A program made the translations under genes and the position numbers. From positions 1-39,864 of the forward strand of contig NZ_JAFCKQ010000063.1 of NCBI RefSeq assembly GCF_018130215.1: a DNA stretch of 39,864 nt. The letters are read 5' to 3'. This document shows positions 1-7,315 of the stretch, piece by piece (position 1 is the stretch's first letter; each line of letters opens with the position of its first letter). The DNA comes from Bradyrhizobium jicamae. GTDB lineage: Bacteria; Pseudomonadota; Alphaproteobacteria; Rhizobiales; Xanthobacteraceae. Under the pieces are notes generated by a model. The model was given only the letters and a program-made list of their open reading frames with translations. It did no database searches and was not told the origin of the DNA.

Positions 1-2
1 GC

Positions 3-77
3 ACGGGAATCCAGGACAACCTTGCCGACAAGGCGAAGCGCCTCGGCATCCCCGTCTGGAGGTTTGGCGGCGCGTGA
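3..77 (+). CDS. 3' end of an unidentified gene (partial)
   Basis: An open frame enters from the left edge and ends with 24 visible codons (tail KAKRLGIPVWRFGGA) and a TGA at 75-77. The codon use and basic/hydrophobic tail look like real coding sequence. In related ICEs a large helicase/methylase or toprim-type protein often lies here, but too little is visible to assign a family. The stop codon lies inside the 4-bp target duplication of the IS1182-like element that follows, so the insertion did not truncate the protein. Confidence 0.4.
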   Translation, partial: TGIQDNLADKAKRLGIPVWRFGGA

Positions 78-1649
78 CAGACTGTGTGGAAACGCGTCGG
101 TGCTTCGCCAAACGAGGTGCCGACCCGTGCTGCCGAGTCGACGTCGCCTCAGCTTGGCTTTGCTCGGAGGTTGATGCTTCGGATCATGTTGAAGGCAAGT
201 ACCGAGAGCGCCATCTCTGTACTCGTCCCTACGATCCCGCGGGTCAGGAATCGCCCGGACATCATTCGTTTCATTGTACCGAACGGATGCTCGACCGAAC
301 ATCGTCGCCGCCGCATCAATTCGGGAGCTGCGTCCACGCGGGCTTTCATACGGTCAAGAGCGTCTTCGTGTACATGGCGCGTGACTGTGCGATATTTGGC
401 GGTCGTACAGCGAGTCTTGATGGCGCATTTCCTGCAATCCAGCGACATATAGAAGACACTGTGCGGGTGAGACCGAGGAGTACGAGCAAGTGTCCGGCTG
501 CTGGGCAGGTGAAGCTGTCCAGCACGGCATCATAGATGAAGTCGGTGCTAGCGAATTTGTCACTGGCACTTCGATTATTCACTGAACGCTTCACTGGCAC
601 GCAGGCCGTAATATTGTCGGCCTCGCAAGCTGCTGCAGCATTTCCGTTGGAATATCCGGTGTCGGCGACAACAGTCAGGTCGTCGCGATTGAGCAGATCC
701 ATCACTGCTTTCGACATAGGGTGCAGCATTCGCACGTCGTTGACCTCGTCGGTCACGGCATGATGGACGACGATGCCGGTGTCGGCATCGACCGCAATCT
801 GGATGTTGTAAGAGGGTGGCTTACCGCCTTGGCGGAATCCCATTGGCCGGGCGTCCAGCTCGCCGTCGACAACAAGGCTGCGATCATCCTGCTCAAGGTA
901 ATCCGCCAAGCGGTTCAACTCAGCGCGACGCGCCTTTAGCGCCGTAAGCGCGCCCGCGACCGACTCCTCTCCGTCGCCTGGGTCTGCGGCATCACCTTCG
1001 TCGAGTTCGGCTAGGTAGCGGGCGACGCGAGTATCGATCTTCGCAATTTCTTCGGCGATCCGCCGTTGGTCGAGCACCCTGTTCTGACTCGCAGCCGCAC
1101 GGAACTTCGCACCGTCGATTGACACAAGCTTGGCGGCAAACAGTCCGTGGTCCCGGCAAAATAAGACGAAGGCGCGACAGGTACTTACGATAGCGGGGCC
1201 GTTGTCACGCCGGAAATCGGCTATGGTCTTGTGGTCGGGCGCAAGCCGTCGGACCAGCCACATGACCTCGACATTGCGCTTGCATTCGCGTTCGAGCCGC
1301 CGCGACGAGCGAACCTCGTTGAGATAGCCGTAGATGTAGAGCTTCAGGAGATCGCGGGGATCGTATCCAGGCCTACCGGTAGATGCTGGTGCGGCGCGTC
1401 CAAAGCCGAGTGCGCTGAAGTCGAGATCGTCGACGAAGGCATCGACGACCCTGACAGGAGCCGCGCGATCAACATAGTCATCAAGAACTGGTGGCAACAG
1501 CACGGCTTGGTCCCGATCATCACCAATGACATAAGCCATGACTGCTCCAGCAAAGAAGAATGCCACAGCATTACACTGCTTCTCTGGCGGCTTCATGAAG
1601 AAGGAGCTCCGCACGAGGACGGAGCTCTCGATGGTTTTCACACAGCCTG
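78..1649 (-). mobile_element. IS1182-like insertion sequence with terminal inverted repeats and GTGA duplication
   Basis: The left end reads CAGACTGTGTGGAAAC (78-93). The right end, read on the minus strand, is CAGGCTGTGTGAAAAC (1634-1649), which matches at 14 of 16 positions. GTGA lies directly outside both ends (74-77 and 1650-1653), consistent with a 4-bp target duplication. The element is about 1.57 kb and carries one transposase frame on the minus strand, now frameshifted. Both the ends and the duplication are seen directly; the IS1182 assignment rests on the transposase. Confidence 0.85.
149..1539 (-). pseudogene. IS1182-family transposase, frameshifted
   Basis: The start chosen is the ATG at 1539 (MAYVIGDDRDQ); the frame stays open upstream to 1890 but that part lies outside the IS. 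The N-terminal helix-rich domain contains YDPRDLLKLYIYGYLNE, then SIDGAKFRAA, a coiled stretch, and the DDE region with VVADTGYSNG. The C-terminal block, with a cysteine pair (LDCRKCAIKTRC) and RRRCSVEHPFGTMK, lies in another frame that ends at 149. The two frames meet around 450-495, so at least one indel separates the catalytic core from the C-terminal domain and normal expression is unlikely. All expected domain blocks are otherwise present. Confidence 0.85.
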
Positions 1650-1770
1650 GTGAGCGCCGTCTTCCAGCCTGTAAACGACGAAGCGGAGTTGCATGCGTCG
1701 CAACCCCGCCTCCTTTTGGCTTCATATCCAGAGTCGCGCCGTGGTGGCGGAAGGCGCGATTGGTAGATCT

Positions 1771-2311
1771 ATGCAAGTTGAGCCACCCATGCTCCCCCTT
1801 GGGCTCATTCTCAACGCACTCGGAATCGGTTTGTTCTGCTGGGCGATCTTCGCGCTCGCAGTGTATGCCCTGCCGCTTTTTTCGTCGCACTGAATGTCGA
1901 GGTGAGACGGCGCTTCAGAGCGGCGCCAGCGTTGCCGGCGCGCTACTTATCGGAACGGCCGGTGGGGCACCGACGCTGGTCTTTGGTCAGGTCGCCGTCG
2001 CCGTTAGTCGGTCGTTGGCTTTGCGCATCGTGATCGCGACGGCATTCGCTGTTCCCACCGCCGCCGCCGGCTATCATGTGGTGTTCGTCCTGTCCCGGAT
2101 CGGGGTGCCTTCGCCGGCTTGGCGTGAGGTCTTTGCTTGCCTGGGCGCGGTTTGCGTTGGCGTTACGGCGTGGATGCGCCGGACCGTTTTTGCGGAGACC
2201 CGCCCGCTCGAACCGGGTGGGATGATGCAGAATCCATCCCGGCCAATTCTTACGCGCGCTACGCGCGAGGGGTCACCGCTCACCGCCTTCGTCGTCGAAA
2301 AGTTCGCGTAG
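1771..2311 (+). pseudogene. Small conserved membrane protein of rhizobial mobile elements, broken
   Basis: The start is the ATG at 1771 (MQVEPPMLPLG), followed by a long hydrophobic segment (LGLILNALGIGLFCWAIFA). The frame ends early at 1893. The same protein appears to continue first in a second frame (FVALNV, near 1883-1898) and then in a third (from about 1901, ALQSGASVAGALLIGTAGG) to the TAG at 2309-2311. At least two indels are needed, one of them in the T-run at 1877-1882. The final residues after ATREG run over the inverted DUF736 relic and are probably not part of the original protein. I recognise the family only as an uncharacterised multi-pass membrane protein commonly near DUF736 in ICEs. 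Confidence 0.55.
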
Positions 2312-2495
2312 ACGGGGGCGTTGAACGGGGTCCGATCGGGCCTGAGTGAGGACGGGCACTTCCTCTCTCGGAGTGCCTCGACCAAGCCGCCGCCGTTTCA
2401 GTCCGATCCACATTGCTGCGGTAGTGCGGCGTGCCGCTCCTTTCATTCGCTCGGAGACGATACCGCCCTTTGCAGCAGATTGTTTCTCTTTCTGC
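2273..2495 (-). pseudogene. Inverted relic of a second DUF736 gene
   Basis: The minus strand aligns with the intact DUF736 gene at 2822-3142. One stretch near 2360-2425 encodes YRSNVDRTETAAAWSRHSE, matching HRIYVGRAEIGAAWSKRSE of the intact gene at about 72% of bases by eye. Another near 2273-2335 encodes PFNAPVYAN and, after a one-base slip, LFDDEGGE, matching PSFNVPIYANLFDDEGGE. A GGGCGGTATCGTC block near 2460 matches the middle of the intact gene. Several indels remove the reading frame. The relic faces opposite to the intact copy and overlaps the tail of the decayed membrane-protein gene, so a rearrangement lies around 2270. Confidence 0.6.
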
Positions 2496-2501
2496 GCCAG
2501 A

Positions 2502-2708
2502 TCATTTCGACATCTTGTTCGGCACAACCGAGATACGCCACGTCTTCTCCCGAGATTGCGGTTCAGCACGCGACGCACGTGGCCTCTTTGATGGCTTGAT
2601 CTGGCCGAAGACCGGCTTCGCCTCGATCGTCTGAGCCGCAACGCCGTTGATGCGACTTTCTTCCCCTGGGCTACGCCCATTCCTCGCGAGACAAGAAAGT
2701 CGCCACAA
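2502..2708 (-). pseudogene. Possible C-terminal transposase fragment
   Basis: This minus frame contains TIEAKPVFGQIKPSKRP, which resembles the E-P-V-F-G-Q-I-K block near the C-terminus of some IS1182/IS4-type transposases, followed by a basic tail. No start, no catalytic domain and no clear IS ends can be assigned. It directly abuts the inverted DUF736 relic, so it may mark the junction of an old rearrangement. The call rests on one motif and is weak. Confidence 0.3.
2652..2703. repeat. Perfect 11-bp inverted repeat upstream of DUF736
   Basis: GCGACTTTCTT (2652-2662) and AAGAAAGTCGC (2693-2703) are exact reverse complements with a 30-base spacer. The repeat lies about 120 bp before the DUF736 start. 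It could be a leader hairpin or a leftover IS terminus; no T-run follows it. Confidence 0.45.
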
Positions 2709-2821
2709 CGACGTCCGCTGCGCTGCGGCCCGCGAGCGGGTGCGTCGCCAATCGTCCTCGGCCCTAGATCGCCATCGAGGCCGCGGTGGTCGCGGGCTCG
2801 AAACACAACAGGAGAAGTGAC

Positions 2822-3142
2822 ATGGCTAACATCGGTTCTTTCAAGAAAGTCGGCAACGATTTCCAGGGCGAGATCGTCACCCTGAACCTGCAAGCCAGGG
2901 GCGTCCGTATCGTCGCCGAAGCCAACCGGTCCAACGATAACGCCCCCAGCCACCGCATCTACGTTGGCCGGGCCGAGATCGGGGCCGCCTGGTCGAAGCG
3001 CTCCGAGGAGGGTCGCGACTACCTCTCGCTCAAGCTCGACGATCCCTCCTTCAACGTTCCGATCTACGCGAACCTGTTCGATGACGAAGGCGGCGAGGGC
3101 TACACCTTGCTCTGGTCGCGCCCCCGCAAGAACGGCGAATAA
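2822..3142 (+). CDS. DUF736 family protein
   Basis: A 106-residue soluble protein that begins at the ATG at 2822, preceded by AGGAGAAG at good distance; the frame is open upstream to 2786 without a better start. It shows the whole DUF736 pattern: MANIGSFKKVGNDFQGEI at the N-terminus, a central HRIYVGRAEIGAAWSK, and a C-terminal DDPSFNVPIYANLFDD. DUF736 proteins are small, of unknown biochemical role, and are carried almost entirely on conjugative plasmids and ICEs of Alphaproteobacteria, so it marks this region as mobile. It is followed 63 bp later by the convergent Xre-type repressor gene. The family call is secure; the function is unknown. Confidence 0.9.
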   Translation: MANIGSFKKVGNDFQGEIVTLNLQARGVRIVAEANRSNDNAPSHRIYVGRAEIGAAWSKRSEEGRDYLSLKLDDPSFNVPIYANLFDDEGGEGYTLLWSRPRKNGE

Positions 3143-3159
3143 GCTCGCTCCACTAAGCT

Positions 3160-3179
3160 CCGTCCGGTCCGCCGGGCGG
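3160..3179. terminator. GC-rich hairpin between convergent genes
   Basis: CCGTCCGG (3160-3167) can pair with CCGGGCGG (3172-3179), 7 of 8 pairs plus one wobble, across a four-base loop. It sits between the convergent DUF736 and repressor genes. No clear T-run follows on either strand, so this is only a possible transcription stop. Confidence 0.3.
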
Positions 3180-3205
3180 GGCGCTTCGCGGCTCGCCTGA
3201 GGCGC

Positions 3206-3433
3206 TTACGATTTGCTAACCCGTGCAACCCTTTTGAGCAGGTCTCCCGGTTCGACCCCCAATGCTTCAGCAATTTGCCCGAGCACGGTGACGCTTGCTG
3301 ACACATCGCTGCGCTCGATGGCGCCGACGTAACGGGCGCTTAAACCCGCGCGCTCGGCCAGCTCCTCCTGCGTCATTTGTAGATCGTGGCGTTTCCGACG
3401 CAGGTTCACAGCCATGATCTCTTTGAGATCCAT
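3206..3433 (-). CDS. Xre-family helix-turn-helix repressor, QseC-like
   Basis: A 75-residue protein made almost entirely of a Cro/C1-type helix-turn-helix domain: LRRKRHDLQMTQEELAERAG, then LSARYVGAIERSDVSASV, then LGQIAEALGVEPGDLLKR. ATG at 3433 is taken as the start; ATG at 3415 is an alternative. It is divergent from the DUF2285 gene at 3638, and two copies of a 10-bp palindrome lie 21-50 bp upstream of its start. In ICEMlSymR7A the same arrangement (a small Xre repressor QseC divergent from the DUF2285 antiactivator QseM, with paired operators) sets whether a cell can activate transfer. Function here is inferred from that parallel; the DNA-binding fold is clear. Confidence 0.8.
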   Translation of the reverse strand: MDLKEIMAVNLRRKRHDLQMTQEELAERAGLSARYVGAIERSDVSASVTVLGQIAEALGVEPGDLLKRVARVSKS

Positions 3434-3453
3434 GGCAACATGGGAACTGAGCT

Positions 3454-3483
3454 GGAACGATCGTTCTAGGAACGATCGTTCCT
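3454..3483. promoter_or_regulatory. Tandem palindromic operator
   Basis: The 10-bp palindrome AACGATCGTT occurs at 3456-3465 and 3471-3480, each inside a GGAACGATCGTTC core, with centres 15 bp apart. Both lie just upstream of the repressor start and in the shared divergent promoter region. The likely ligand is the adjacent Xre-type protein, which would control itself and the DUF2285 gene. The sites are seen directly; the ligand is inferred. Confidence 0.75.
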
Positions 3484-3637
3484 ATTCGTATTCCGACATG
3501 CTATCGTCTAGGCGATGCTATTGGCGCGGTCGAACTTGGTCGCCGATTTGTCGACCGAATCTCTAGGATTCCAACGGGCAACGAAGGTCTGGATTGCGAC
3601 CACCACAGCGTAGCTTCTTGACGTCCTAAAAGCGGGT

Positions 3638-3913
3638 ATGATGCAGAAACCATCCCTCGATCCACACGTGGCGGATAATGCGCCGAACGAGCCGGCGCTG
3701 ACGGCCTATGACGAACAGCATGTCGTTACGTACATTCGCCTTCTGCAGGCGGAGGGCGAGGGGGCGGACTGGCGCGAAGTGGCTCGAGTGGTCTTGCATA
3801 TGGACCCAGAGCGAGAGCCGGACCGTGCGCGGAGCGCATATCAGAGTCATCTAGCGCGCGCCAAATGGGTGACTGAGCAGGGCCGCCTTTTAGGCGGCAC
3901 CGGCTCGAAATAG
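3638..3913 (+). CDS. Small DUF2285-type protein, QseM-like
   Basis: A 91-residue acidic/helical protein starting at the ATG at 3638 (a second ATG follows at once); the ribosome site is weak. The core ADWREVARVVLHMDPEREPDRARSAYQSHLARAKW is the helix-turn-helix-like segment of small DUF2285 proteins common in rhizobial ICEs. It follows the divergent operator region and precedes the DUF6499 ORF. In ICEMlSymR7A the protein in this position (QseM) is an antiactivator that binds the quorum regulator TraR and the excision activator FseA. The same role is inferred here from family and gene order only. Confidence 0.7.
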   Translation: MMQKPSLDPHVADNAPNEPALTAYDEQHVVTYIRLLQAEGEGADWREVARVVLHMDPEREPDRARSAYQSHLARAKWVTEQGRLLGGTGSK

Positions 3914-3963
3914 AAGAAAATTGCCGACCTGTGGCTTGCAGGCAGAACTATTTTCTTTTGCTA

Positions 3964-3981
3964 ACCGGTGGTCACTCCGGT
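3964..3981. promoter_or_regulatory. 18-bp imperfect dyad upstream of the DUF6499 ORF
   Basis: ACCGG (3964-3968) and CCGGT (3977-3981) frame an 18-bp dyad in the 165-bp gap before the DUF6499 gene. TraR/LuxR-type sites are 18-20 bp dyads and one would be expected here if quorum sensing drives this gene, but the centre does not match a consensus I can recall. An AAGAAAAT/ATTTTCTT inverted repeat lies just upstream at about 3914-3956. Confidence 0.2.
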
Positions 3982-4078
3982 GCATCACGTGGTGCCAAAT
4001 TAGGGGCTTCCTACAACCGCTTCGTTTATATCTATTGCGCTGCAATCTTTGTTAGCTACGTGCAATGGGGCGGAAGCA

Positions 4079-4273
4079 ATGCCTGAATTCGACTGGCGGT
4101 CGCCGGAATCCTACAAGAGCCTACAAGGCGCCAAAATCACCGACATCGCCTGGGAATGTCTTCGCCGTAACGCAGACTATCGACGCGAATATGAGGTGAT
4201 GATCGCTAGCAGCCCTGACGGCGAAGTGACTGCGGATTTCAGGAGGAGATGGGGCATCTGCTTTCGCTCATGA
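4079..4273 (+). CDS. DUF6499 protein, N-terminal part of an FseA-like excision activator
   Basis: Starting at the ATG at 4079, this 64-residue frame reads FDWRSPESYKSLQ, then DIAWECLRRNADYRREYE, the hallmark of DUF6499 (transcriptional-regulator N-terminal domain). It ends at TGA 4271-4273 just after RRWGICFRS. The DUF2285 continuation lies in the +1 frame directly behind it. In ICEMlSymR7A two such ORFs (msi172 and msi171) are joined by +1 programmed ribosomal frameshifting to make FseA, which activates the excisionase gene. The direction and place of the shift here agree with that mechanism. An upstream start at 4049 is possible but lacks family support. Confidence 0.75.
   Translation: MPEFDWRSPESYKSLQGAKITDIAWECLRRNADYRREYEVMIASSPDGEVTADFRRRWGICFRS
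4262..4266 (+). promoter_or_regulatory. Candidate +1 ribosomal frameshift site (TTT C)
   Basis: The zero frame reads TGC TTT CGC TCA TGA. If the ribosome skips the C at 4265 after TTT, it continues GCT CAT GAC into the DUF2285 frame, which is open to the IS66 boundary. A Phe-tRNA on TTT can re-pair with TTC, a usual basis for +1 slippage, and the zero-frame stop comes only two codons later. The sequence layout is seen; programmed slippage is inferred from the known FseA system. Confidence 0.55.
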
Positions 4274-4475
4274 CCCGCAGAGGTCCTTTGACAAGCAGAC
4301 GATCTTTTGGGCACCTGAAGTGTTAGCGGCGGTCGTTCCGGTCACGGTTGCCTCGACCGCCGACCGCAGTGTGCCGCCTCAGCCATTGCTTGACCTATCA
4401 GCTAGTCAGGTGCGCCGCGCCCCTGACGGTTGGCATGCTGTGCTACGCATCGGGGCGCCGGACCATCGCATCTGG
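4266..4475 (+). pseudogene. DUF2285 C-terminal part of the FseA-like protein, truncated by IS66
   Basis: In the +1 frame the sequence reads HDPQRSFDKQTIFWAPEVL and then continues to APDGWHAVLRIGAPDHRIW, the start of a typical ICE DUF2285 regulator. It stops where the IS66 left end begins at 4476. The remainder of the domain, including its C-terminal helix-turn-helix-like part, is not found after the second IS66 copy at 10228, so the end of the gene was deleted rather than just interrupted. A full-length activator cannot be made from this copy. Confidence 0.7.
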
Positions 4476-4502
4476 GTATGCGTCCGGCCGCTGCACGTGG
4501 CA

Positions 4503-5872
4503 TCAGGTCTTGACAAGATCGGTCAGTTTCCTGCTCCACGGCAGCAATTCGTCGATACGGTTGACGGGATGTCCGTCGATCATCCGCTGCAGCACATCGC
4601 GCAGGTAGGCGTAAGGCTCGACGCCGTTGAGCTTGCAAGTCGCAATCAACGAACAGACGACCGCCCAGCGGTGCCCACCGCCGTCGCTGCCGGCGAACAG
4701 GTGGTTTTTCCGGCCAAGCGCGACGGGTCGGATTGCGCGTTCGACTGGATTGGTGTCGAGCTCGACGCGGCCCTCGTGCAGGAAGCGCGTCAACCCATGC
4801 CAGCGCGAGAGCGCGTAGCGGATTGCTTCGGCGAGGGTGCTCCGGCCCGACACGACCCGGAGCTGCGCATCGAGCCAAACATTCAGAGCGGCAGCGATTG
4901 GCTTGGAGAACGTCCTGCGTTCGGCAAGCCGGTCAGCGGGCGATTGTCCGCGGATACGCGCTTCGATCGCATAGAGTTCGCCGATCCGGCGCAAGGCGTC
5001 TGCTGCCACGGCGGATCCCGTCGCCTCGGCTACGTCATAGAACTTGCGCCGCGCGTGGCTCCAGCACGCGGCGAGAGTGATGCCCTCCTTGTCGGCCAGC
5101 TGCTCGAAGCCGACGTATCCGTCGACGTGCAGGATGCCTCTGAAGTCCGCGAGATGCGCGACGGGACGCTCGGCTTTGCGATCCGGGGCGAACAAATAGA
5201 TTGCAGCCGGAGGCTCAGGTCCACCCCATGGCCGCTGGTCGCGGGCATAGACCCAGAGCCGCGCCGTCTTGGTTCGTCCGCGGCCGGGATCGAGCACGGG
5301 GATCGGCGTGTCGTCGGCAAACAGATGGTCGGACGCGAACACGTTCTTGCACAGCCGTCCGTGCAACGCCTCGAGCCACCAGCATGCGCCGCCGACCCAG
5401 CCGGCAAGCGTCGAACGACAGAGATCGACGTCGTGGCGAGCAAAGATCTGAGACTGCCGATAGAGCGGAAGGTGGTCGCAGTACTTGCTGATCAACACGT
5501 GCGCGAGCAGCGCCGGCGTTGCAAGGCCGCCGGCTATCACCCGCTCCGGCGCGGCCGCTTGCATCAGCTTGCTGCAGCCTCGTCCGGCAGAGCCCGGTGT
5601 CGTGGTTGCGTCGTCGGAGCTTCGGAGAGGACCGTGGGCTGACCTTCCAGAACGCGGGCAATGTCGCTGTCGACGTCTTCCAGGCCGAGCGCGAGCTGGT
5701 CGGGGTTAATGCGCTCGGAGCTGCGCCCGAACTGCATTCGCTGCAGCTGTTTGATGATAGATTTGAGGCGCTCGATCTCGGTGTCGCGGTGATCAATGGC
5801 GGCGGCGATGTCGCGCACCAGACGCTGCAGAAGCTCAGCATCGGATGGGAGATTGTTGAGATCGAGCTGCAT
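4503..5872 (-). pseudogene. tnpC: IS66 transposase TnpC with internal deletion
   Basis: The N-terminal part (5872 to 5564) has the leucine-rich coil LPSDAELLQRLVRDIAAAI and QFGRSSERI. The C-terminal part (5564 to 4503) has the DDE core: STLAGWVGGACWW, DDTPIPVLDPGRGRTKTARLW, HVDGYVGFEQL and ELDTNPVERAIRP. Compared with the intact copy at 7316-8851, about 75 residues are missing between LPDE and QAAAPER, removing the zinc-finger domain with its two CxxC pairs and shifting the frame. The two pieces meet at a TGATG overlap, so the C-terminal piece could be translated by re-initiation. A normal transposase cannot be made. Confidence 0.85.
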
Positions 5873-5953
5873 GTCCGATGGTACTCGAGCACGCTGATTC
5901 GCAGAAGAATCGCTGCTCAGCTCGACACTGCTTATTGCACGCCGACTTTCAAT

Positions 5954-6307
5954 TCAGCCTGCGATCGCGGGCTTCCAAATACGTTCCGGAGCACGCCAAT
6001 CGATGCCTTCGATCAACATCGCAAGCTGTGCCGGTGTGAGCGTGATCGAGCCATCATAGCCCGCCATCACCGGCCACACGAAGCCGCCCTGGTCGATGCG
6101 TTTGGTGAACAGGCAAAGCCCGTTGCCGTCCCAGAACAGGACCTTCAGCACCGATGCCTTCTTGCCGCGGAAGGCAAAGAGATGACCAGAGAACGGATCC
6201 TTCTTCAACACGTCCTGGACCAGCATCGCGAGCCCGTCCATGCCTTTGCGCATGTCGGTGTAACCCAACGCCAGGTGCACCTTGACGCCCGCCGGAACGA
6301 ACATCAT
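5954..6307 (-). CDS. tnpB: IS66 accessory protein TnpB (IS66 Orf2), copy 1
   Basis: A 117-residue protein of normal length for the family, with VHLALGYTDMRKGMDGLA at the N-terminus and FRGKKASVLKVLFWDGNGLC in the middle, both signatures of IS66 Orf2. The start ATG at 6307 overlaps the TGA of tnpA by four bases (ATGA), indicating translational coupling. Required with TnpA and TnpC for IS66 transposition. Intact here although its tnpC partner is broken, so it may only act in trans with the copy-2 proteins. Confidence 0.9.
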   Translation of the reverse strand: MMFVPAGVKVHLALGYTDMRKGMDGLAMLVQDVLKKDPFSGHLFAFRGKKASVLKVLFWDGNGLCLFTKRIDQGGFVWPVMAGYDGSITLTPAQLAMLIEGIDWRAPERIWKPAIAG

Positions 6308-7200
6308 GGCGCCATCTCTCCACTTTCGATCTGTGCTCGCACCGCATCCGGATCGCTGCCGATTGGAGCAAAGACGCGGCGTCCATCGGCGAGGTCGACG
6401 GCCACCATGCCCGCTGGCGGTTGCACAAGGTCCCGCGGCAGGCGCGCCGGCCCCGCGTCATCCAGGAGTGCAACGGGCGCAAACTCATCGCGCTTTTTTT
6501 GCCCGATGCCAAACTGTACGCGCCAGCGGAACAGCAGCCCGGCGACGATCCCGTGCTTGCGCGCGACGGCGGATACTTTGGCGCCCGGCTGCTCGGTTTC
6601 CTTCGCGATCGTCAGCTTCTCCTCGTCGCTGAAGAAGTGCCGGATGGGGGCGGCAGGCGCCGCCGGATCGCCGATTTCCGCGGCTGTCAAGCTATCTTCG
6701 GGAGTTGAGTTCCTGGCACTAGTGCTAACGGCCGGGCGGGCGGAGGGATGAAGATGCGCGCGCCAGTCGATTGCGACTTCGCCGGCGGCCAATCGGTCAC
6801 GCCATTTGCGCAGTGCGTAGGGCGACAGGGACAGCGCCGCAGCATATTCGCGTACGCCCATGCCGCTCCAGTTCATTGCTTCCACGTGCATCGCCCAGAA
6901 CGCTTGCATGGCGCGATTGCGCACGTCCGTGGCCACGCCAAAGCGTCGTCGCCGACGTTTTCGCAGCCCTTTTTCTTGCTCTTCACGGCGCTGCTCGCGG
7001 AGCAATTCCGTCTGATATTTAGCGAGTTTACGTGCAGTGTCTTCGCCGACAAGCCGCTTCAGCCAACGCCGAAACGTATTCTCAGTGAGACGTTGCTGAC
7101 GACAATATTTGCGGATCCCGAGGCCGCTTCGACGCCACGCTTCGACGTGAATCGACCACCACTCGCGTCGCGCTTTGTTCTGGAAGTGTTTCGGTCCCAC
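6304..7200 (-). CDS. tnpA: IS66 accessory protein TnpA, copy 1
   Basis: Uses a GTG start at 7200 (GPKHFQNKARREWW), preceded by a GGAGATTCTCC stretch that can act as ribosome site and is a palindrome. The 298-residue protein has two segments: an N-terminal helix-turn-helix-like repeat (WWSIHVEAWRRSGLGIRKYC, then FWAMHVEAMNWSGMGVREYA) and a C-terminal IS66 TnpA domain (KLTIAKETEQPGAKVSAVAR, then GLLFRWRVQFGIG, then DGRRVFAPIGSD). It is longer than the usual TnpA of about 130 residues because of the N-terminal repeat, which copy 2 shares. First gene of the tnpABC operon. Confidence 0.85.
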   Translation of the reverse strand: MGPKHFQNKARREWWSIHVEAWRRSGLGIRKYCRQQRLTENTFRRWLKRLVGEDTARKLAKYQTELLREQRREEQEKGLRKRRRRRFGVATDVRNRAMQAFWAMHVEAMNWSGMGVREYAAALSLSPYALRKWRDRLAAGEVAIDWRAHLHPSARPAVSTSARNSTPEDSLTAAEIGDPAAPAAPIRHFFSDEEKLTIAKETEQPGAKVSAVARKHGIVAGLLFRWRVQFGIGQKKRDEFAPVALLDDAGPARLPRDLVQPPAGMVAVDLADGRRVFAPIGSDPDAVRAQIESGEMAP

Positions 7201-7315
7201 CGGAGAATCTCCACAGCAGCAGAGAACCCGAAATGGAACGAGATCACACGAGGAGGAAGATGTGCAGAGACCGGACGGTTACCAGACGGTATGCGTCCGG
7301 ATCTTGCACCTGAGC

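Larger units (their letters stand above)
4476..7282 (-). mobile_element. IS66-family element, copy 1 (defective)
   Basis: The left end begins GTATGCGTCCGGCCGCTGCAC at about 4476; the right end, read inward on the minus strand from 7282, is GTAACCGTCCGGTCTCTGC, a good imperfect inverted repeat. Inside are tnpA, tnpB and a damaged tnpC, all on the minus strand in the usual order. No 8-bp target duplication matches across this copy, fitting the loss of neighbouring DNA. It is separated from copy 2 by only six bases. Confidence 0.85.

Noticed and set aside
1540..1890. N-terminal extension of the IS1182 transposase frame
   Set aside because: It lies mostly outside the IS terminal repeat (1649) and has no similarity to transposases; ATG 1539 is the family start.
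3910..3960. AAGAAAAT/ATTTTCTT inverted repeat as a terminator of the DUF2285 gene
   Set aside because: The arms are AT-only with a loop of nearly 30 bases, too weak for a rho-independent terminator.
4320..5642. A 440-codon plus-strand frame
   Set aside because: Only the first 52 codons are genuine (DUF2285 tail); the rest is antisense to IS66 tnpC.
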